A DNA stretch of 64,000 nucleotides from Intestinibaculum porci (GTDB lineage: Bacteria; Bacillota_I; Bacilli_A; Erysipelotrichales; Coprobacillaceae): assembly GCF_003925875.1 (NCBI RefSeq), contig NZ_AP019309.1, positions 868,001 through 932,000 of the forward strand, in the 5' to 3' direction. The notes beneath the pieces are model-generated. The model saw nothing but the letters and a program-made list of their open reading frames with translations, did no database searches and was not told the DNA's origin. Position 1 is the stretch's first letter; each line of letters starts with the position of its first letter. Shown in pieces: positions 17,384 through 27,659 of this stretch. Position numbers and translations under genes: made by a program.

Positions 17384-19381
17384 TCACTTCCTTATATAAA
17401 GAGGAAAAAGAAAAGCATTCAAAATAATAATTAGACAGCTTCCTAAGATCGTGAATAGCGTTGGCATAAAAAGAATATGTCTTTGTAAAGAAATCAGTAA
17501 GCAAATAATAAATGTCAAAATGAACACGGATAATAAAAGTGCTAAAGTTTCTTTACCATAGGCCTTTTTAAATAGAGCTTGGCAATGTTTAATACCTAAA
17601 GACGCGAGATAACACTTATGCAGATAACGCTTATGGCGAGTTATATAATTGATCACAACACTTAACAAGAGACACAATAGTAGCAATGCCAAGGTAGCGA
17701 TCCCATAGGCCTGCTGGTAGTTTTTAACCGCTAATGCCGCTTCCTGATGGCTGCTGTATTCACTTAAGATATCAAATCCTTTCTTTTGTAAAGCCTTGAT
17801 CACATCCGGAACAGCGCTTATTTCGTCGACATAAACACTATAAGCACAAGGCCGATAAGGGCGATCATGAAAAGTATGCATAATTTGTTTACGTTTATTT
17901 TTCGCAATATGATTGAAATAAACATGGGAATAGTCTTCACCGACAATATAAAGTGTTCTTCTTTGCGTTCGTGCTTTTTTCTTGACTAAGCTAAAGAAAG
18001 CCTTATCGGGCAAATAAATGACATAACGATCAAGATTATAAATGCCAAATGAGGAGGCTTTAAGAATACCGGTGATCGGCATTGTTAATTTTATATAATC
18101 AACGGTGAGATCATAAGTATAAGCGATGGTCTCACCAACTCCCCCCTGACTGCGTCCATACGTATTATAAATAGGGATCCCTAATGAAAACGTGAGAGAT
18201 TTTCCTAATAGGTCTTTGACTTGGCAATGGAGTGCCTGTGCCATTTTTTTCGCAGTGGCCATACTTAGATATAAACCTTTCTTTTTATTTTCATAGCGAA
18301 TACTGCCTTGATCGCGTAAATCATAATGATAAGTTGAGATGTCCATGCGTGAAAACGTTGTTGCTTTGTTTGCTTGGGAAAGGACAAACGGTTTTGTCTT
18401 TTCGCTTATATGATATGGATGAGTGAGTAAATCACGATACACGCCATCAAGTGGTTCAAAGTTGTCATAACGTGCTTTGATATTTTGCACATGCTTAACT
18501 TTTAAAGAATCTATTTCTTTATTGGATAGAGGTTTTTCAAAACCAGACATGGAATATGTATCCACTTTTCCTTTTAACGTTTCAACGGGTTTATAAGCCA
18601 CTAACTCCCGTGAAGTGAGCTGACTTAAGAGCTTATTTGTGGAAGTGGAAATAAGCTGATTAAAGCCAGAAAAAATGAGAGATATAATAAGCAGCAAAGG
18701 GATGAGAACATGACTAAGATGTTTATACCAGCGACCATGATGATCCATTTTAATGATATATCCTGGCATCTGCTTAAGATCAAGCGGCTTTGTTTTATAA
18801 GAATGATCATAATGAAGGCCTTGATGCTTTATTTCTATTTCCTGATGCGCAATATGCATATGCGTAAAAGCTGGATCAAGTAAATATTCATCATGAGTGA
18901 AGATAATCAGACTGCGTCCGGTTTGCATAATGTTTTTAAAAGCCGAGACATAAAGTGCACTGTAATCCTGATTGAGGGATGCCGTAGGTTCATCTAAGAT
19001 ATAAAGATCCGCCTCACGACTGAGTGTAAGCGCCGAAGCTGCGCGCTGTCTTTCACCGCCTGAGAGACAGGCAGGATAGTCGTTTAAATGTGTCATCAGA
19101 TCAAAATGTTGGAAAAGCGTTGCATCGCTGCCAATCATTTCATACTGCATTTGAAGGGTGAGATCTTCACATAAAAGCGGTTTTTGTTTTTGCGCTGAGA
19201 TCGTGAGTGACGGCGCTGATTCAAGAAAGTCATTATGTGCAGTCAAGGCGTTAAATAGAGTTGTTTTCCCACAGCCGCTTTCACCGGTGATGATTATACA
19301 TTCGCCAGGATGCAGGAATAGGTCAAAAGACTTTATCAGTAAATGATCATCAAAAGCGATCTCTTTAAAGGTGAAATGCAT
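17384..19381 (-). CDS. MacB-like ABC transporter, ATPase fused to permease (first of pair)
   Basis: 665 residues with the same order as its neighbour: ATPase (Walker A GESGCGKTT, signature LSGGERQRA, Walker B LYILDEPTASL), one membrane segment near residue 240, a large extracytoplasmic domain to about 560, then three membrane segments. The frame is open 33 codons further upstream, but an AAGGAGG ribosome site sits 8 bases before the ATG at 19381, which is therefore the start. No MFP (MacA) gene or bacteriocin precursor was found nearby. Confidence 0.8.
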   Translation of the reverse strand: MHFTFKEIAFDDHLLIKSFDLFLHPGECIIITGESGCGKTTLFNALTAHNDFLESAPSLTISAQKQKPLLCEDLTLQMQYEMIGSDATLFQHFDLMTHLNDYPACLSGGERQRAASALTLSREADLYILDEPTASLNQDYSALYVSAFKNIMQTGRSLIIFTHDEYLLDPAFTHMHIAHQEIEIKHQGLHYDHSYKTKPLDLKQMPGYIIKMDHHGRWYKHLSHVLIPLLLIISLIFSGFNQLISTSTNKLLSQLTSRELVAYKPVETLKGKVDTYSMSGFEKPLSNKEIDSLKVKHVQNIKARYDNFEPLDGVYRDLLTHPYHISEKTKPFVLSQANKATTFSRMDISTYHYDLRDQGSIRYENKKKGLYLSMATAKKMAQALHCQVKDLLGKSLTFSLGIPIYNTYGRSQGGVGETIAYTYDLTVDYIKLTMPITGILKASSFGIYNLDRYVIYLPDKAFFSLVKKKARTQRRTLYIVGEDYSHVYFNHIAKNKRKQIMHTFHDRPYRPCAYSVYVDEISAVPDVIKALQKKGFDILSEYSSHQEAALAVKNYQQAYGIATLALLLLCLLLSVVINYITRHKRYLHKCYLASLGIKHCQALFKKAYGKETLALLLSVFILTFIICLLISLQRHILFMPTLFTILGSCLIIILNAFLFPLYIRK

Positions 19382-19452
19382 ATAGAAACCTCCTTTCTTA
19401 CTTTGATTATAGCGGTTACATTTCGACATATCAATAAATTGAAAAAGTGTAC

Positions 19453-19485
19453 AAAAAAACTGTGATATGCGTGATATCACAGTTT
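19453..19485 (-). terminator. Terminator of ptsI
   Basis: A perfect 12-bp stem, AAACTGTGATAT/ATATCACAGTTT, followed on the minus strand by a T run (seven A on the plus strand). It lies directly after the ptsI stop codon. Confidence 0.9.
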
Positions 19486-19495
19486 CTATTCATTA

Positions 19496-21214
19496 TTATT
19501 CAATACCTGTTTCGTCTTTAATGATTTTTACAACATCATCCATTGTACGGCAGGTATCAGCACATTTATTAGCTAAAGCTTTTGATTCTTCATAGCTTAA
19601 TGAGTTGATACGTTTTCTCTGAGCTAAGACAGAAGTTGCAGACATAGAGAATTCATCTAAGCCTAAACCAAGTAAGATTGGTGCTGCTTTGGCTTCGCCA
19701 GCCATTTCACCACACATACCAGTCCATTTGCCTTCTTTATGAGAAGCTTCGATCACGCCACGTACTAAACGTAAGATAGCAGGGTTGAATGGCTGATATA
19801 AGTAGTTAATTGTAGATGACATACGGTCAGCTGCGAAAGTGTACTGAATTAAGTCGTTAGTACCGATTGAGAAGAAGTCTACTTCTTTAGCGAACTGGTC
19901 AGCTAAGACTGCAGATGCAGGAATTTCAACCATGATACCAACTTCAATGTGATCAGAAACTTTTACACCTTCGTTGATTAATTTTTCTTTTTCTTCTAAT
20001 AAGATTGCTTTAGCCTGACGGAATTCATCAAGAGTGGCAATCATTGGGAACATGATATGTAAATCACCGTAAACAGAAGCTCTTAATAAGGCTCTTAACT
20101 GTACACGGAAGATGTCTGGACGCTGTAAGCAGAGACGGATGGCACGCACACCTAAGAATGGGTTCATTTCTTCAGGTAATGGAAGTGAAGGTAACTTCTT
20201 ATCGCCACCGATATCTAATGTACGGACAACAACTGGTCCATCAACGTTTTCTAAGACTTCCTTATAAACTTCGAACTGCTGTTCTTCGGTTGGTAAATCA
20301 TCATTTTCCATGTATAAGAATTCAGTTCTGAATAAGCCGACACCTTCAGCACCGTTCGCTTTAACAGCTTCTAAGTCTTTAGGTGAACCGATGTTAGCTA
20401 CTAATAATACTTTATGACCATCAGTTGATTTACTTTCAGCATTCACTAATTTCTTTAATTCAGCTTTGTAAGCTTCATAATCAGCTTTCTTAGCTTCATA
20501 TTCTTTAATGGTTGCTTCATCAGGGTTAACGATGACATCACCCGCATCGCCATCGATGATGACGAAATCACCATCATTAACTTCCTGCATAACTGCATTT
20601 GTAGCTACCACAGCAGGAATTTCCATTGAACGTGCTAGGATGGCTGAGTGAGAAGTACGACCACCGATGTTTGTCGCGAAACCTTTGACTAAGTTCTTAT
20701 CTAACTGTGAAGTATCAGATGGTGTTAAATCATTAGCGATGATAATAACTTCTTCTTCAATAGCAGTTGGATCAGGTAATTTTTTACCTAATAAATGTGC
20801 TTTCCATCTTGTGGAAACATCCTTGATGTCAGCTGCTCTTTCTTTGAAGTATGCATCATCCATAGATGAGAACATATTGATCATCATTGTAGCTACATCT
20901 TCCAAAGCAGCTGCCGCATTCAATTTTTCATCCTTGATTTTACCTTCGATCTGAGAAGCGAATTCTGGGTCATTTAACATCATTAAATGAGCGTCGAAAA
21001 CGGCTGCTTCTTCAGCTGATAAGTTCTTAGATGCTCTTTCCTTAATCTTATTAATTTCTTTTTCTACTGCAGCTTTATGTTCGTTTAATTTTTTGATTTC
21101 AGCTTCAGTATCTTCAACAGTATCTCTTGATACAGTTAAATCAGGCATTTCTAACTTGTATGCTTTTGCAAGAGCGATACCGCTAGAAGCACCAATACCT
21201 TTAATATTTGTCAT
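19496..21214 (-). CDS. ptsI: Phosphotransferase system enzyme I
   Basis: 572 residues, the normal length. Enzyme I takes phosphate from phosphoenolpyruvate on a histidine and passes it to HPr to drive sugar uptake. The phospho-histidine is H189 in GGRTSHSAI. The C-terminal PEP-binding barrel shows [12 protein letters not shown] and the active-site Cys in [12 protein letters not shown]. No ptsH lies next to it, whereas ptsH-ptsI is the usual pair in Firmicutes; the gene stands alone between a strong terminator and a cre-containing upstream region. Confidence 0.97.
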   Translation of the reverse strand: MTNIKGIGASSGIALAKAYKLEMPDLTVSRDTVEDTEAEIKKLNEHKAAVEKEINKIKERASKNLSAEEAAVFDAHLMMLNDPEFASQIEGKIKDEKLNAAAALEDVATMMINMFSSMDDAYFKERAADIKDVSTRWKAHLLGKKLPDPTAIEEEVIIIANDLTPSDTSQLDKNLVKGFATNIGGRTSHSAILARSMEIPAVVATNAVMQEVNDGDFVIIDGDAGDVIVNPDEATIKEYEAKKADYEAYKAELKKLVNAESKSTDGHKVLLVANIGSPKDLEAVKANGAEGVGLFRTEFLYMENDDLPTEEQQFEVYKEVLENVDGPVVVRTLDIGGDKKLPSLPLPEEMNPFLGVRAIRLCLQRPDIFRVQLRALLRASVYGDLHIMFPMIATLDEFRQAKAILLEEKEKLINEGVKVSDHIEVGIMVEIPASAVLADQFAKEVDFFSIGTNDLIQYTFAADRMSSTINYLYQPFNPAILRLVRGVIEASHKEGKWTGMCGEMAGEAKAAPILLGLGLDEFSMSATSVLAQRKRINSLSYEESKALANKCADTCRTMDDVVKIIKDETGIE

Positions 21215-21283
21215 TTTGACCTACCTCCATTTATCTTTATTTTACCTTAATCTTTCTATAAAATAAAGCAAAAATAAGAGTCT

Positions 21284-21299
21284 TTGAAAACGTTTCCTT
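21284..21299 (+). promoter_or_regulatory. Candidate cre (CcpA) site upstream of ptsI
   Basis: TTGAAAACGTTTCCTT fits the catabolite-responsive-element consensus WTGNAANCGNWNNCWW at every fixed position. It is 70 bases before the ptsI start codon, so CcpA could activate or repress ptsI from here. The match is by eye. Confidence 0.55.
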
Positions 21300-21445
21300 T
21301 TATATATCATATTGATAAAGAAATTTTTGCCCAAAAATGGCATAAAAATCTATTTCTATAAGTAATGACGTGAAAAAAATAATTTTCATGGCCGGATGGA
21401 TGACAGTATTTTAAGAAGCGATTATAATGAAATGAGGTGATAAAA

Positions 21446-22099
21446 ATGAAACTTACAAAACGCGGAAAACTTATTTTAGGATTATCATTATTTACATGTG
21501 CCCTCATTGTGAAAGGGATCATCGATCTGTTTACCTTAAGGCAGCGAACAGATTTATTAACCCAGTTATTAGCTATTGCTCAGTATTTTGGTTTTATTGC
21601 GATGATTGTGGTTCCTGATTTAATAGAACGCCGGATGCATTTCCATATTCCTGATCATGTCTATATAAGTGTGGCTTTTTTTGCCTTCCTGGCTTTGATC
21701 TGCGGGAATGGTCTGCATTTCTATCGCTTGTTTCCTTGGTGGGATACGGCGGAACATTTGGTTTCCGGAGTTTCCTTAGGCTTTATCGGCTATTGGTTAG
21801 TTGAAGTGATCAGTGATCATTCCTCTAAACATACCTTTTTAAAAGCCATTGTGGCGATTTTAATGGCCTTAGGCTGTGGCGCCGTCTGGGAAATGTGTGA
21901 ATATACCTCAGATGGGATTCAAGGGACTAACTTCCAGCGCTATATGAAAACCGGTCGCTCGGTTTTAAAGAAAGGGGATCAGCCAAGAATTGGCCGTGAT
22001 GCTCTTTATGATACGATGAAGGATATCTTCGTGGACTTCGGCGGGGCAAGCGCAGGGGTAGTGATTGTCTTAGTCTACAAATATAAAAAAAGTGACTGA
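21446..22099 (+). CDS. Multi-pass membrane protein (YjdF/DUF2238-like)
   Basis: 217 residues with about six hydrophobic helices and a charged C-terminal loop. The segment FPWWDTAEHLVSG, and GAVWEMCEYTSD later, resemble the conserved Asp/His/Glu-bearing helices of the DUF2238/YjdF group of inner-membrane proteins, whose function is not known. A GTG at 21437 is in frame, but GAGG at 21434 fits the ATG at 21446. It is convergent with the following fRMsr gene, with only 5 bases between their stops. Confidence 0.65.
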   Translation: MKLTKRGKLILGLSLFTCALIVKGIIDLFTLRQRTDLLTQLLAIAQYFGFIAMIVVPDLIERRMHFHIPDHVYISVAFFAFLALICGNGLHFYRLFPWWDTAEHLVSGVSLGFIGYWLVEVISDHSSKHTFLKAIVAILMALGCGAVWEMCEYTSDGIQGTNFQRYMKTGRSVLKKGDQPRIGRDALYDTMKDIFVDFGGASAGVVIVLVYKYKKSD

Positions 22100-22104
22100 A
22101 AAAA

Positions 22105-22554
22105 TCAGACACTTTCAATATGCGGCAGTAAGATTTCAACGACGCGTTTTAAATTTTTTTCATCCTGCTCGTTAAAACGATTAAGTAATGGGGAATCAAT
22201 ATCTAAAACCCCTAATACTTTTCCCTCTTTCATTAAGGGAACGACAATTTCACTATTCGTGGCACTATCACAGGCAATATGCGTGGCAAACTGATGTACA
22301 TCATCAACGCGTATTGTCTTTTTTGTCGTAGCCGCATGCGCGCAGACGCCTTTGTTTAAAGGCAAGTGAACACAGGCGACTTTGCCCATAAAGGGTCCTA
22401 ATAATAGTTCATTGTCTTTCATTCGATAAAAGCCAACCCAGTTGACATCTTGTAAGGTCTCATAAAGCAGGGCGGCGGTATTGGCCATATTGGCGATGGT
22501 ATCTGTTTCTCCCTCTAAAAGAGAGAAGAGACTATCAAAAAAGAGACTTTCCAT
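22105..22554 (-). CDS. Free methionine-(R)-sulfoxide reductase (GAF domain)
   Basis: 149 residues forming a single GAF domain of the fRMsr (E. coli MsrC/YebR) family, which reduces free methionine-R-sulfoxide. All three family cysteines are present in order: GKVACVHLP, NKGVCAHAAT and HIACDSATNSEIVVP. The frame extends to a GTG at 22563, but GAGGTG is best spaced for the ATG at 22554. It is divergent from the HD dNTPase gene. Confidence 0.85.
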   Translation of the reverse strand: MESLFFDSLFSLLEGETDTIANMANTAALLYETLQDVNWVGFYRMKDNELLLGPFMGKVACVHLPLNKGVCAHAATTKKTIRVDDVHQFATHIACDSATNSEIVVPLMKEGKVLGVLDIDSPLLNRFNEQDEKNLKRVVEILLPHIESV

Positions 22555-22602
22555 TGCTTTCACCTCTTCATCAGTCTACCATAAAAGGAAGGAGGAAGCT
22601 CT

Positions 22603-23814
22603 ATGAAAGCATTAGAAAATGAATGTATGGATGAACATCATCCCCATTATAAGCAAGCGATCAGTCGCCGCGATGCGCTTTATCAGCGGAAACATGATAT
22701 TCGTTCACCTTTTAGCCGGGACTATTCCCGTTTGATTTTTTCACCTGCTTATCGGCGGATGAAACATAAAACGCAGGTCTTCTTTGCGGTTGATGATGAT
22801 CATGTCTGCACCCGTTCAGAACATGTCAACCTGGTGGATTCCATTTCTTATACGATCGCTAAAGAATTAGGCTTGAATACCGAATTAACCAAAGCGATTG
22901 CGGTTGGTCATGACTTAGGCCATGCGCCCTTTGGGCATGGCGGGGAGAAGATTTTACGTTCTCTCGCCAAAGACTATGGTTTGCCCAGTTTCTGGCATGA
23001 ACGCAATTCTCTCTATTTATGTGATGATTTGGAAGTTTTAGAAGATGATATCCATCATTTACATAATCTTGATTTAACATATGCGGTGCGTGATGGGATC
23101 ATTTCGCACTGCGGGGAAATGCGTCAGCGCTGTATTACTCCACGAAAAGAAGCGATTGATCTCTCTTTGATCGAAAGACCAGGGCAGTATGAACCTTGGA
23201 CTTATGAAGGCTGCGTTGTCAAAATGGCGGATAAGATTGCCTATTTAGCGAGGGATATTGAAGATGCCTTACGGCTTGATGTCATCACTCAGGCACAGGT
23301 TGATGCATTATTAAAAACCTTAAATCAGTTTGGAACACCTTTTTCCGCTATTAATAATGGGGTGATCGTCAATTACTTTATCTTAGATGTTGTCAATCAC
23401 TCATCACCAGAAGGCATTGCCTTAAGTGAAGAAGCTTTTAAGAAGATGCAGCTCATTATGAATTTTAATTATGCCTGCATTTATGAAATCAAACGTGTCA
23501 AAGTCCATACCCAGTATGTACAGCTCATTATGCATTCGCTTTTTGATTTTCTCTATGATTATGGGCAGCGTATGACCTTTGTGGATGATCTTAAAAAGGA
23601 TATGATTCATTATCCCAAATTGATCTCACATTATTTGGCGTGGTTAGAGAAATACGCTTACTTTGGGGAAAAGCGTGAAGCTATTTATGAAAACAAAGTG
23701 GTTTATGATTTCACCTGTGATGAGAAAGCCTTAGCCCAGAGTATTATTGACTATTTAGCCGGGATGACCGATTCCTTTCTCTTAGCCGCTTTTAATGAAT
23801 TACTTTCTTTCTAG
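22603..23814 (+). CDS. dgt: HD-domain dNTP triphosphohydrolase (dGTPase-like)
   Basis: 403 residues. The metal-binding HD motif reads HVNLVDS...AIAVGHDLGHAPFGHGG near 70-107, the classic signature of dNTP triphosphohydrolases (dNTP to nucleoside plus PPPi). The RSPFSRDYSRLIFS..YRRMKHKTQVF segment upstream is also diagnostic. Ribosome site AAGGAGG lies 8 bases before ATG 22603. Family members adjust dNTP pools and some restrict phage; nothing here shows which applies. Confidence 0.88.
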   Translation: MKALENECMDEHHPHYKQAISRRDALYQRKHDIRSPFSRDYSRLIFSPAYRRMKHKTQVFFAVDDDHVCTRSEHVNLVDSISYTIAKELGLNTELTKAIAVGHDLGHAPFGHGGEKILRSLAKDYGLPSFWHERNSLYLCDDLEVLEDDIHHLHNLDLTYAVRDGIISHCGEMRQRCITPRKEAIDLSLIERPGQYEPWTYEGCVVKMADKIAYLARDIEDALRLDVITQAQVDALLKTLNQFGTPFSAINNGVIVNYFILDVVNHSSPEGIALSEEAFKKMQLIMNFNYACIYEIKRVKVHTQYVQLIMHSLFDFLYDYGQRMTFVDDLKKDMIHYPKLISHYLAWLEKYAYFGEKREAIYENKVVYDFTCDEKALAQSIIDYLAGMTDSFLLAAFNELLSF

Positions 23815-23831
23815 TGGAATAGTAGGAATTG

Positions 23832-23840
23832 TGATAAAAT
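23832..23840 (+). promoter_or_regulatory. Extended -10 promoter element of metA
   Basis: TGATAAAAT (TGn plus TAAAAT) 21 bases before the metA start, without a good -35 box. The same nonamer precedes other genes of this window. Confidence 0.45.
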
Positions 23841-23860
23841 AGCCAAGAGAGGTGAGAGCA

Positions 23861-24796
23861 ATGCCAATTAATTTACCAGATGATTTGCCAGCAGCGCAAA
23901 TATTACTTGATGAAAATGTCTTTGTGATGACGCAAAGTCGTGCCACAACCCAGGAAATACGACCATTAAAGTTAATGATTGTCAATCTTATGCCAACCAA
24001 AGAAGTGACCGAGACACAGCTATTAAGACTGCTATCAAATACCCCTTTACAGGTGGAAGTGGATCTGATTCGTACCGCTAGTCATACCCCTTCACATGTC
24101 TCTCCGGAACACTTGCAGAACTTCTATAAAACCTTTAGTGAAGTAAAAGAGAACTATTATGATGGCATGATTATTACCGGGGCACCGGTCGAACGGATGG
24201 CTTTTAGCGATGTCGATTACTGGGATGAACTCTGTGAGATCATGGAATGGGCGAAATGCCATGTCTTTAGTTCCTTCTTTATCTGCTGGGGTGCTCAGGC
24301 GGCACTGCATTACTATTATGGAATTGATAAATACTTATTAAAGCATAAGTTAACCGGTGTTTATAAACATCGCATCAATACCCAGAAGATGAAACGAAAG
24401 ATTTTACGTGGCTTCGATTATGAATTTTATGCACCGCATTCCCGCTATACAACGGTGTTAAAAGAAGATGTCGCGAGTATTCCAAGCTTGGATATCTTAG
24501 CCGAATCCAATGAAGCAGGGGTTTATTTAATCGCTGAAAAAGATGGCTCCCGTTTCTTTGTGACAGGTCATGCGGAATATGATACAGATACCTTAGATAA
24601 AGAGTATCGCCGTGATCTCAATGATCCTAACATTGAGGCTGAAATTCCAAAAAACTATTATCTAGATGATGATCCAACTCAGGAAGTACGGGTAGCTTGG
24701 CGTTCCCATGCTTATTTATTATTTGCCAACTGGCTGAACTATTACGTTTATCAGGAAACACCATACAATCTGGAAGAACTCAAAGATCGCAAATAA
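23861..24796 (+). CDS. metA: Homoserine O-acetyltransferase (MetA type)
   Basis: 311 residues. The enzyme activates homoserine in the first step of methionine synthesis. The catalytic Cys is C142 (FFICWGAQAALH), and the Glu/His of the relay fall in TGHAEYD near 235. Residue 111 is Glu (TGAPVERM): in this family Glu111 gives acetyl-CoA use and Gly111 succinyl-CoA use, so this should be an acetyltransferase despite the common name MetA. A GTG at 23852 is in frame; the AGAGAGGTG site fits the ATG at 23861. Confidence 0.93.
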   Translation: MPINLPDDLPAAQILLDENVFVMTQSRATTQEIRPLKLMIVNLMPTKEVTETQLLRLLSNTPLQVEVDLIRTASHTPSHVSPEHLQNFYKTFSEVKENYYDGMIITGAPVERMAFSDVDYWDELCEIMEWAKCHVFSSFFICWGAQAALHYYYGIDKYLLKHKLTGVYKHRINTQKMKRKILRGFDYEFYAPHSRYTTVLKEDVASIPSLDILAESNEAGVYLIAEKDGSRFFVTGHAEYDTDTLDKEYRRDLNDPNIEAEIPKNYYLDDDPTQEVRVAWRSHAYLLFANWLNYYVYQETPYNLEELKDRK

Positions 24797-24819
24797 AAAG
24801 ATGGACAGTTGTCCATCTT

Positions 24820-24821
<2 letters not shown>
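24796..24821. terminator. Bidirectional terminator between metA and the GH1 gene
   Basis: AAAAGATGGACA pairs with TGTCCATCTTTT around a very small centre. The A and T runs serve both convergent genes; the GH1 stop codon lies in it. Confidence 0.85.
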
Positions 24822-26289
<1,468 letters not shown>

Positions 26290-26419
26290 TTAAATTTTCA
26301 AATTCATTATAGACAAGTTCTTAAAAAGAAGGGCATTCTTTCAATAATTGAAAAAAGTACCATACTTTTCCTTAAAACATCTTTCTTCATGGTGTATGAT
26401 GAAAATGAGGAGGGATTTT

Positions 26420-27394
26420 ATGAAAAAACTGCTCATCAGTCTTTTTTTAATGATTATGTCTATCACGCCTTTGCAGGCTTATATGAATCAGTCAAATAGT
26501 GATGCCAGATTAGCTTCTTTGATTATTAGTTCAGTATCGTTATCACCAAAGTTTATTTCTTCAGTCACGCATTATACAGCGCAAACAAAGCTTGCAAGTA
26601 TCCAGGTGAATGCGTTAGCGGCTTCCTCGAAAGCGACTTTAAGCGGCACCGGGACCTATATTTTAAAGGAAGGAAAAAATACGATACAGGTGATCGTCAA
26701 AGCGGCTAATGGTCAAAGTCAGACTTATACTATTGAGATCAATAAGATTGGGGAAACGTCATCAACAAATGCGCCATCACCAGTGAATGTAACGTATCAT
26801 CATATGACTTATCAGGTGGAAACGGATTTAAGCAAAATCCGTTTTCCTGATCATTTTACCTTATATTCAGTGCATCTTAATAATCAGGAAGTGGTGGCTT
26901 TAAAACATGAAAAAGCGGATTATACAATCGTCTATTTGCTTGATTCGGCGAAAAAAGGCGCTTTCTATGTGGTTAAAGATGGAAAGATCACTGCTCCTTT
27001 TGAGTCTTTAACTGTAAAAGGCGAACTCTATATTCCTTTACCTTTAAAAGAAGAGAAGAAGGATGGTTTTAAACAAACAACCATTACTATTAATCAGCAT
27101 ACGATCAAGGGATATAACTTTGAAAACAAAGCGGATGCTGCTTATAAACTGCTTTATTTATTAGGACCAGATGGAAAAGCGCATTATTATACATATGAGA
27201 CCAGCGAAGGTACGATGCAGTTATATCGCGCCACATCGACAAGTTTATCTTCCCTGAATCCGATTTTATTAATGACAACCTTTGTTTTAGCGATTGCCTT
27301 TATACTACTTTTTATCAAATATCGCAGCTTTAAAGCAATGAGTTTAAAAAAGCTCAAGCGCATGAATTATATTGTCTCTAAAAGAAAACAGTGA
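26420..27394 (+). CDS. Secreted, C-terminally anchored protein with cadherin-like beta-sandwich domain
   Basis: 324 residues: a signal peptide at 1-20 (MKKLLISLFLMIMSITPLQA), a cadherin-like beta-sandwich domain (PF12733 type; LASLIISSVSLSPKF to QSQTYTIEINK, about 30-110), a beta-rich middle region, then a single transmembrane segment near 285-305 and a basic tail. It should be displayed outside the cell and held by the C-terminal helix. The start at 26420 has GAGGAGGG upstream; the open frame 72 bases earlier lacks one. No enzymatic motif was seen. Confidence 0.7.
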   Translation: MKKLLISLFLMIMSITPLQAYMNQSNSDARLASLIISSVSLSPKFISSVTHYTAQTKLASIQVNALAASSKATLSGTGTYILKEGKNTIQVIVKAANGQSQTYTIEINKIGETSSTNAPSPVNVTYHHMTYQVETDLSKIRFPDHFTLYSVHLNNQEVVALKHEKADYTIVYLLDSAKKGAFYVVKDGKITAPFESLTVKGELYIPLPLKEEKKDGFKQTTITINQHTIKGYNFENKADAAYKLLYLLGPDGKAHYYTYETSEGTMQLYRATSTSLSSLNPILLMTTFVLAIAFILLFIKYRSFKAMSLKKLKRMNYIVSKRKQ

Positions 27395-27410
27395 GTTACT
27401 CACTGTTTTC
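27384..27410. terminator. Bidirectional terminator with both stop codons inside
   Basis: GAAAACAGTGAG and CTCACTGTTTTC form a 12-bp stem with a three-base loop. The stop codon of the cadherin-like gene and that of the minus-strand frame both lie in it. Confidence 0.8.
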
Positions 27411-27624
27411 ATCGTTAGTGACCACTTCGCTGCAGGAATTGTGATAGGGGCAATGCGTATCCTGCTGGTCTAATAACATCATGCTGACTTCGTCATGTTC
27501 CTCTTCTTTTAAGGATAACCCTATTGAGGATAAAAAGCAGATCAGCTTTAAAAGAGTCAGGTCCTTTTCTTGATAAAGACGTCGTCCGTTTTTACTATTG
27601 CGCGTGGCGCAGCGTAGGTTTAAT
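27396..27624 (-). pseudogene. MerR-family regulator remnant, N-terminus missing
   Basis: The frame carries the middle of a MerR DNA-binding domain (SKNGRRLYQEKDLTLLKLICFLSSIGLSLKE), a short tail with CPYHNSC and the stop. The expected recognition helix and first wing upstream are absent. The open frame continues to an ATG at 27647 only through the murB terminator hairpin, giving a nonsense start (MKIFVFFLLNL). I read this as a regulator truncated at its 5' end by a deletion that reached the murB terminator; translation of the rest is doubtful. Confidence 0.6.
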
Positions 27625-27658
27625 AAAAAAAAGACAAAGATTTTCAAAAATCTTTGTC
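27625..27658 (-). terminator. Terminator of murB
   Basis: GACAAAGATTT/AAATCTTTGTC stem followed on the minus strand by eight T, immediately after the murB stop codon. Confidence 0.88.
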
Positions 27659-27659
27659 A

